Notes under the pieces: generated by a model
What the model saw: only the letters and a program-made list of their open reading frames with translations
Databases searched by the model: none
What the model was told of the DNA's origin: nothing
Assembly (NCBI RefSeq): GCF_015832195.1
Contig: NC_052032.1
Span: 812,618 to 876,617 of the forward strand
Source: Motacilla alba alba
Lineage: Eukaryota > Chordata > Aves > Passeriformes > Motacillidae
Length of the DNA: 64,000 bases
Direction of reading: 5' to 3'
Program-made: the position numbers and the translations under genes
Shown here: positions 56,701 to 64,000 of the stretch, in pieces
How the letters are laid out: every line of letters starts with the position of its first letter
Position numbering within the stretch: position 1 is the stretch's first letter

Positions 56701-59700
56701 GAGGCACGGGGCACATTCTGGCCCCACAGGAAATCCCTCCCACCGAGCAGCTTTGGCAGGTAGCTTCCAGGCTCCATTTGGGCTTTAGAAGCTGCTGCCG
56801 TCTTTTGGGACACGGGCTTCCCCCGAGAGGGAACCAGGAGCTGTGGGAGCTCCTTGCATGCACCGGGCAGACGCGGAGACGAGCAGGCGGGGTCTTTGCA
56901 CGTGGCATGCTGAGCACAGGCCTGGGGACACAGGCTGGATTTTGTGCTGGAGTTTCCCACACCGGGGTGTTAGTGAGGGGCTGTGCTGCTCAAGGGCACA
57001 GAGCACCAAGTCCTGATGGTGGGAAAGTCCTGGGCTTGGGGGCTTCCATGAGCCCCCAAGCCCCCTGTCTCTGGCAGCTTTACCCCTGGGTCCTCCTCTG
57101 TGCTCCCTATAGTGCCCCTCAGACCTGCACCAGTGGGATCCCCTCCATGGCACCCTCATACCCACAGCCCCCCCTCACTGGGTGACAGCTGAGCCCCGGT
57201 GTTGGTGACACTGATCCGTGGGGTTCCCCTTTGGGATGCTCACCCCACGGGTGCCTCCCACTTCCTGTGATCTCTCCTTCCATACCCCCGGGCCTCACTC
57301 TGATTGTAATGAGGAGGCAGCTGAGAACTACGGTCAAAGCCTGGAAGAAGACCTCGCACGGCTGCCTTCCATGGTGCGATGTCCCGGGGGCAATCATCCC
57401 CCATGTGTTTCCCACAGCCTGAATTTGGGGGTTGCCCTCCCATCTCTGCACTGGCCCAACCCCTCCCCGTGTCCCTTTTTCACACCGGCCTCCCACGGGC
57501 TCTCCTGAGCTTCAGCGAAGCCTTCAACTCCCCCAAGGTTTGGTGAGCGGCCACCATCTGCTCTAGGGGCTCACCGAGCTATCCCCTCTGCGGGTGGCAA
57601 AACCTTTCGCTCTAGTCGCCCTTCATCATCCTCCGGCCCTGACGGGCTGCGCAGAGCATCACCACCCTCCTGTGCCTGCGCCAGGCACTGCACCGCCCGG
57701 GAGCCCCAGGGAACTGCTCACAAACGGGGCTGGTTTGGGAGTTCTTTATTCTGGTGCCTGGGAGAGCCCCGGCAGGAGCTGGAGCTGGGAAAGCTCCAGT
57801 GCTAGGATGCCACACAAATACCTGTTCCCAGCAAAAAGAGGCCCGGGAACAGGATGTGCCTGTGGCTTTCTGGTTGGTTTGTTTGTTTGGATGATTTTTT
57901 ACAAAATAATTGTGCCTTTTGCTGTGTGTGAAGCACCAGCGAGCTAAGGCACCCCAATTAGGGGAGGATTTGAAGGATTCCAGTAACTAAGGGATCCCTG
58001 CAGTTACTGGAGTCCTGCAAAAACTCCCAACAGCTTGTGTTGGGTCTGACAGGTCAGGGGCTGTGGGTTCCCTGCCGTGGCTCGCCATGGAACCCATGCA
58101 GTGGGATTGAGGAATTCCTGAGCCAGCACTTTCCTCCTGGCTCATGTCCCACGGCTGGAGATGCTCCTGCCCCTGCAGCACTTGCAGCCCCTGCTGGGAA
58201 CCCAACCCCCTGCACAGGGCTGCCCCCTCGTTTTCAGGCTCCCAGCAAGTTCACAAGCCAGTGCCATGGTTGGTTTTTCTCCCTCTCTCTCCTGGTTTTC
58301 CCAGGCTCCTCCTCAAACCACCATTCCTCTGGAAGCAGTGTGGCGTCTCTGACAGCCTCCCTCTCCATCACCCCCAGCACAGGACATCACCAGGGTGGGC
58401 ACTGAGCTGTTGGTTGGTTGTTTTCTGTTTATTTCTTTTCCCCCTGCAAACAATTGCAGGAAATTAGGCTGGTTTTAAGCCGCAGAGAGCCTCAGCTTAG
58501 CTCAGCTCTTCCATTTACTCAAGGAGGGCACAGCTCTGCAGCACCTGCCAGCTCCCCGCTTGGGGAACCCCACATGGGACAACTCCAAACCAGCAGCTTG
58601 AGCTTTGGTGCAGCAGCTTTTCCACCTGAGGATCCTCCATCATCTATAAATCCTCCAAGGATCAACACATGATTTCTGGATGTGGCCCTTGGAGCTCGAT
58701 ATGGAGAATTTCTTGGCAAAAAATGAAATGTTTGACCCCTAGGCTCCAGATTAGGGGTTACTGCTCCTGGCTGGTGAAACCTCTCCTCATCTGGGGCTTC
58801 CACAGATCTGCCATGTGGGGAATGAGGGAATCCAGGAGGTGCCTGCGAGATCGGAGCCGCCACAGCTGGGTGCTGAGAGAGCCGAGAGACACTCCCGGCA
58901 CGGAGGCACCTCAGATCCCGGCTGACACTCTGCTCCGAGCGGGTGGGGTCTGCAGCCCCGGGCAGCAGCGTGTGTGATGTCCCCACCTGAGGTTCTATGA
59001 GGTGACCCTCATCTGGCAGCCCTTGGGAGAGGGAAGGCGTTCCGGACACGGGGCTGCAGGCTCACAGCTCCCTGCAAGCAGACCTGTTCAGGAACGGGGC
59101 TGGGCATGGAAATCTGGGGCTAAAAGACAAACCCAGCCAGTTCTGAGGCTCTGCGAGGAAGGGGAAAGGGCTGCTAGAGAGAGCCACAGCGACATCCCCT
59201 GTGCAGGCAGCGGCACGCCAGCCGCGGGCAGGCGGGGCTGGGTGGCCGCAGGACGCCTCAGTGGAGGATGCCTTTTTCTATTCCTGCTTAGTCAGATGAG
59301 TTTCTCTGTGGGGAAACAGCTCAAGATGGGAAAACTGGGAAGCAGCGAGGCCCAGTGAAGGGACAGGGGCTGCTGGTGGCTCTCCTCCAGGTGACCCTAC
59401 GGTGGCAGAAAAGCCCTGAGGGGGAGAACAGAACTCTGTGCAGGAGTTCTGCAGCTTTCAAACCCGAGAGCTGAGTGCTGTGGTGCTGATTTGTCACAAC
59501 ACAGAGAGTGCTCTGCTGCACCCTCCCTTGTCAGTCCTTGGAGGGGAAACTGAGGCCCTCCTCTGGATGCTAGAACTGCACAGAGGAGGGTCAGCTTCTC
59601 CCCCCAAAAAATCCCAGGCCTCCATCTTCGTTTCCCTCTACCACCTTGCAGGGAAACCCCATTCTGGGAGCTGCCAGCCCAGTGGGCTCGGGGACAGAGG

Positions 59701-60570
59701 GATGAGCCCCAGAGGGAAGGCAGGGAGCTGGGGTTGCGGCAGGTGCTGGCAGTTCATCCCGGGGGCAGTGCTGCCAGGGCAGGCAGGCTCCCATCTCCCT
59801 CTGGAGCTCCCCTGCTTGTTCCATGGGTGCCAAAGGGCTGGCCTGGGCAGCCCCGGCTCCTCAGCACAGGGGAGAAATATTTTCTGTTGTCAGAGGGATG
59901 GCCAGAAGGAAGTGGCTTTCCCCTTTGCAAAGTGTGTGGGGAATGTAATTCACTCCCAGTAGGGTTCAGCTGCAATTTGAGGTGTTTGTCCCCAGCCTGT
60001 CCAGGAGGACGCTATGCCACCATTCCTGAGGCTCAGGGGAGGGGCAGGTTCTGCAGAGAACTGCTTGAGGGAAGGTGTTGAGGCTCTGCACAAGGCACTC
60101 TGGGGGCCTTGGGCATGGGAAAAGTGACAGTGGCTGAGCATATCACAGCAGGGTCACACTGCAGGGACATGGATGGGGCAGGGTGGAGGTTGCTAAATGT
60201 TTGCATCTTTTCTACTGCAGCTCTTCTGGTGCCAGGGACTGGCATGGGTGCCAGCAACACTCTCCTTGCCCTGGCACAGACACGTCTTCACTCCATCCAG
60301 CCTCGTGGTGTCACCATCCAGCGATGCCCTGGAAACCCCCAAACCCACCCTGGAAAAGGTCCTGTTGGGGAGCACGAGGCCACACCACAGCCAAGCTGTG
60401 CTGCAGGGATGAGGACCCCAGCAGAGCCCTGGCACTGGGGTCTCAGGTCTGGACAGGGCAGACAGAGCCCAGCAAGGACTGTGGGACCCTGGGCTGCAGG
60501 GCCCTGGGTGCCCATGGGGGCAGGCAGAGCCTGGCAGGGGGGCCTGGGAGCTGCCAGAGGGTGCAGAGCT
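56701..60570. other. Gene-free stretch upstream of CYSRT1
   Basis: No supported coding exon, RNA gene or recognised transposon. Open frames are short and low-complexity. Confidence 0.4.
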
Positions 60571-61150
60571 GGTGTCCCTTGCCTGGTGCTCAGGACATGT
60601 GCATGGTGCCCTCTGCCCAGTGCCTGGTGCTCAGGGTTTGCTGGTGCCCACAGACCTGTGGAGTGCAGTGTCCCCCTCCCAGTGTCCCTCCCCCTGCTGC
60701 CCAGAACCAGAGCGGTGCCAGTGCTGGTGCCAGTGTCCGGAGCTCAGTGCCCGGTGCATGGCACACAGTGCTGTGCTGGTGCCTGTGGGTGGCACTGGTG
60801 GCTGTAGTGGTGTCAGTGCCCGGTCCTGGTGGTGATGACACTGCCTGCTGTGTGGTGCTCTCTGTGCACTGTGTGGTGCTGGTGCCAGTGCCCATGCTGG
60901 TGCTGGTACCCACTGCTGGTGCCCAGTTCCTGGTACCAGTGGGTGGTGCTGGTTTGGTGCCTCGGTACTGGTGGCTTTGCCCGGTGCCCAATGCCCCTGT
61001 CCAGTGCCAAGTGTCCCTGTCCAGTTCTGGTCCCAGTACCTCCTGACCAGTGTCCATGTCCACTGCCAAGCGCCCAGGGCCAAGTGCCCATTGTCCAGTG
61101 CCCGGTTCCCTGTGCCCCTGCCTTGTGCCGGTGTCCAGTGGGCTGGGCTG
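60570..61150. repeat. Degenerate short tandem repeat based on GGTGCC/CAGTGCC
   Basis: About 580 bp in which words such as ggtgctggtgcc, cagtgcccggt and ctggtacc recur every 8-14 bp, giving a strongly non-random composition. It ends just before the CpG-rich CYSRT1 first-exon region. Confidence 0.7.
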
Positions 61151-61194
61151 GTGGTTGGTGTTGAGGCTGGGCGGCGGGAGGGTGCTGGCTGTGG

Positions 61195-61352
61195 GGTGTT
61201 CCTGCCCCGCTCTCTCGGGGCCGGTCTGTCTGTCTGTGGGGCCGGTCCGTCTGTCTGTCGGTCGCTCGGGGCGGCGCCGCTCGGGGCGGTCCGTGCAGGA
61301 GGAAGCGCAGCCGGGGCAGAGCGGCCCCGCAGCGGCCGGAGCCGCGCGCTCG
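61195..61352 (+). promoter_or_regulatory. CYSRT1: CYSRT1 promoter and non-coding first exon (donor at 61353)
   Basis: CpG-rich block (cggtcgctcggggcggcgcc) ending in a consensus donor, CGCTCG|GTGAGT. The next acceptor, CCCGCAG|GGGTGG, is at 61900/61901 in front of the CYSRT1 ATG. A tctgtctg microsatellite at about 61227-61262 lies inside. The transcription start is not determined. Confidence 0.6.
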
Positions 61353-61947
61353 GTGAGTACCGGGGGATCGCTGCCCCACCGTGCCCGTGTCCTGCCTGCT
61401 CCCTGCCTGCTCTCCCCTGCGCCCCTTCCTCTGCCTGCCCTCCTTCTTCCTCTGCGCCGCCCGCCCCGATTCCTTATGTCCCACCGCCTGCCCCGTCCCC
61501 AACCCCTATCACAACTGTCCTTGTCCTGTCCAATCTTCCTCTGCCTTTCCACTCCCCTGCACCCCCTTTCCTCCCGCTCCTCTCCCCACTTCTTTTCGTC
61601 CTGCTCTATGTTCCCCTAGAGATTCCTACCCCACCCCACTGCCCTACCTGTACCGTTTGCCCCACTCAGCATCCCCTCCTGCCCCCCCAGTGCCCTGCTC
61701 ACCCCCTGCAGCCCCGCTCCTGCCTCCCCTCCTGGCTCTGGGGAGTCCACGTGCTCCTTGTGGGGGTCCCTTGGGGCTGGCAGGGAGTGGGGAGCACAGC
61801 TCTGCACCCTGCACCCAAACCAGTGAGGTCTGCCGAGGGTCCCTCCCCTGCTGTGAGAGCACCCCCCCACACCCGGGGTGACAGGGGCTCTGTCCCGCAG
61901 GGGTGGACAGTGCCAGACAGGCCACGTGTCTGACAAGGGGCAGGGAG

Positions 61948-62331
61948 ATGGATCGGGGAGTCACCGTGGAGAATCCCTACGCCAGCGTCAACATCCCACG
62001 GGAGCAGTTCCAGCAAAGCTTCATCACTCGCTACCTGAGAGACGAGCCCACCATCATTGCCAACCCCGTGGCCGTGCCCTCCTACGGCACCGAGGGGCAC
62101 ACAGAGCTTGCCAATGGCTGCGACAGCCCCACCATCTCCACAGACAAATCCTGGTCCCGTCCCTACAACCCCTATGCCAGCCTGAGGATGCCCAATGGGG
62201 ACTCATCTGCCTCCTTCTACACTGTGACCCTGGACAAGCCACCCACGGGCCAGGAGCAGGGGGCTGGCAGGCGATGTGGCTGCTGCGGGTGGTGCTCCTG
62301 CTGCCCAAAGTGCTGCTGTGTCATCTCCTAA
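61948..62331 (+). CDS. CYSRT1: Cysteine-rich tail protein 1
   Basis: 127-aa ORF in one coding exon that begins with the acceptor at 61901. The start is the first in-frame ATG, giving MDRGVTVENPYASVNIP as in mammalian CYSRT1 (…KNPYAHISIP). The body is polar. NPYAS occurs twice (9-13 and 74-78), each followed by a hydrophobic-x-x-P pattern. The tail at 110-124 has nine Cys in 15 residues (CGCCGWCSCCPKCCC) and the protein ends CVIS, a CaaX-type box conserved with human as remembered. CYSRT1 is reported in epithelia and the cornified envelope as a partner of late cornified envelope proteins. The neighbour RNF208 is conserved, but the two are much farther apart here than I recall in mammals. Confidence 0.93.
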   Translation: MDRGVTVENPYASVNIPREQFQQSFITRYLRDEPTIIANPVAVPSYGTEGHTELANGCDSPTISTDKSWSRPYNPYASLRMPNGDSSASFYTVTLDKPPTGQEQGAGRRCGCCGWCSCCPKCCCVIS

Positions 62332-63489
62332 GGACCCTCCCTGCACACATGGGATGTGTGACCATGGGATGGGGCCCGGTGACCCCAAAGGGACATGGCT
62401 GCTGGCCTGGGCACCCCTGGCAGAGCTGTCACTGGCTGGACTGACGTTGCTTTTTACTTGTGAACTCTGCAGCCGGATGTGCTGGTGATGGGCACCTGCC
62501 AGCTGGGCCAGGGGGCCCAGGAGCCCTGAGGACGATGTGTGCCAAGACAGGTGTCACCAGGAATGACTACACTGGAGACGGGGCAGCACTGAGCCTGTGA
62601 TGCCGCACCGAGCCCCTGCCAGTGTCCCTGTGCTGGAAACTCCACCCTGGGAAGGGACAGGCAGTGCCCACCTGCTCGTGGCTGGGTTTGGATGCTGGCA
62701 GCCCTGTGTGCGTGGCAGAGGAGGACATCATCGTCACTGTCTTGGAGAGGTGGAGAGGAGCCAGGGACCAGCCTCCAGCTGGCACAGGAACCCACCTGCC
62801 CAGAAGTGAGTGTCCCCTCTTCCACAGCATCACAGGGGTGCTGCTGGCCCCCTGCACCAAACTCCATTTGGATCCTGCTCCTCCTCACCACACTGCCCAT
62901 GGGGCAGAGCGATGGAAACAGGAAAGACAGACAGCCAAAGCATGGCAGAGTGCTGGGCCATGCTCCAGGGCAGCACCTGATGGCACAGCATGGATGTGGG
63001 CATTAACATCCCGGTGCCAGGAAACCCCCAGCCCCACTCTGTTCCTCCTGCCAGGCTTGTGGGGTGCTGGGCACAACCTCTTGTCCCATCTGCATCCCAG
63101 AGACGGGTCCAGTGCAGAGGGCTGGCCCAGCTTCAGCAGTGGGGCAGCATTTGGGCACCATGCTGGGGATGCAGAGGCCCAGCATTGGCCTTTTGCAGCT
63201 CCCAGGGCTTGGAGGAAGGTGGGAGGAGCTGGCTGGCTCTTCCCCGTCTGCTGGAGCTCCTCCAGGCTGGGCTTTCGGCTGGGGCTGCTGCCATCGACCT
63301 GGAACAAGCCCGCTGTTGTGCTGATGTCCTGCCATGGTGCTGACGTCCCTCCCTGGTGCTGGCAGCCCTCCCTGGTGCTGGTGTCCCAGGACAGCTGCTC
63401 TGCTCCCTGGCCGCTGCACGACTGCCTGCTCTGCGGGGCTCGGGAGGAGTGCCTGTGTTTGCAGATGACTTCAGGGTGCTGCAAATAAA
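62332..63489 (+). other. CYSRT1: 3' UTR of CYSRT1, with AATAAA at 63484-63489
   Basis: No coding signal after the TAA (62329-62331). The first canonical AATAAA lies at 63484-63489, giving a 3' UTR of roughly 1.2 kb. Confidence 0.6.
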
Positions 63490-63705
63490 ATTACAGCCCT
63501 CTCCTGCCCTGACAAGGTGTGCCTCTTCCCTCCGCCCAGGCTTTTCTGGGATTTCCGTGTCACTTCTTGCTTTCCCTGGTGGGTGTGTAAGGGCAGCTCT
63601 AAAGCCTCCAAATCAGGCTTAACTGTTGCCCTGCTGACTCATGGCAGCAGCAGCTCACACTGAGCTCTTTGGCTGTTGTCTGGTGCCCCACTGCCAGCCC
63701 GGGTC

Positions 63706-63777
63706 CAGTGGTGCCAGCTTGCATTCAGCAGTGCCAGCCGGGTCCAGCAGTGCCAGCCGGGTCCAGCAGTGCCCAGG
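63706..63777. repeat. 19 bp tandem repeat, about 3.7 copies
   Basis: 'cagcagtgccagccgggtc' is repeated at 63726 and 63745, with a partial copy at 63764 and a diverged copy before. Past the CYSRT1 poly(A) signal; no gene was seen from 63510 to the window end. Confidence 0.85.
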
Positions 63778-64000
63778 TGTTCCCAGTACAGGCTGCTCCA
63801 GCCTGTCTGGGACACTGGCTGGTGCTCAGCCCAGCCCTGCCAAGCTGGATGACTGTCCTGTCTGGAAAAACTTTGTGAGCCTTTGGGAGAGGCTGAGGAA
63901 GGGCCTGGCAAAGGGAAGTTCCTGGCCAGGCAGCTGGGTGGACGCCAGGACACTGCCTGGGCTGGCTGCGACCCCCTGGGAGTCCCTCAGCAGTGGGAGC

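Noticed and set aside
57594..57947. Small open frame with a hydrophobic segment (FLVGLFVWMIFYKIIVPF)
   Set aside because: The hydrophobic stretch comes from a (GTTT)n/T-rich run; no start context, homolog or splice support.

Overview
The window is vertebrate nuclear DNA and most likely avian. At least nine fragments look like chicken-repeat-1 (CR1) LINE copies, several ending in the typical 3' end (…TTCTATGATTCT-type). Introns are short (mostly 0.1-1 kb), the DNA is GC-rich, and the gene order matches the segment orthologous to human 9q34.3 (ENTPD8 family, TMEM203, NDOR1, RNF208, CYSRT1). I see no prokaryotic, organellar or CRISPR content. The species cannot be fixed from the sequence alone.

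Layout: (1) 34-3102 (+): the last six coding exons of an ENTPD8-type ecto-nucleotidase; its 5' half lies before the window. (2) 12617-5040 (-): a second, complete ENTPD8-type gene, nine coding exons and 496 aa, convergent with the first; the predicted poly(A) signals are about 60 bp apart. (3) 12.7-18.7 kb: gene-free, with an AT-richer block and a diverged duplicated element. (4) 19374-18964 (-) TMEM203 and 20809-33691 (+) NDOR1, head to head. The shared GC-rich interval holds two kinds of minisatellite and two perfect TGACGTCA sites. (5) 35721-36683 (+): a single-exon RING protein with a C-terminal hydrophobic anchor, not confidently named. (6) 44007-43210 (-): RNF208. (7) 44-61.3 kb: about 17 kb without a convincing coding gene, with CpG-rich blocks and tandem repeats. 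(8) CYSRT1, with a non-coding first exon ending near 61352 and its CDS at 61948-62331.

The genes do not form one pathway. The two ENTPD8 copies would hydrolyse extracellular or luminal nucleotides. NDOR1 is the FMN/FAD reductase that feeds electrons to the cytosolic Fe-S assembly factor CIAPIN1. TMEM203 is an ER membrane protein. The two RING proteins are probable E3 ubiquitin ligases, and CYSRT1 is a small cysteine-tailed protein. The points most worth checking are the LAMP-like GYEQL tail on one ENTPD8 copy, CaaX-type C-termini on both RNF208 and CYSRT1, the NDOR1 start codon lying on a splice junction, and the unnamed RING-anchor gene. I found no clearly new multi-gene system.
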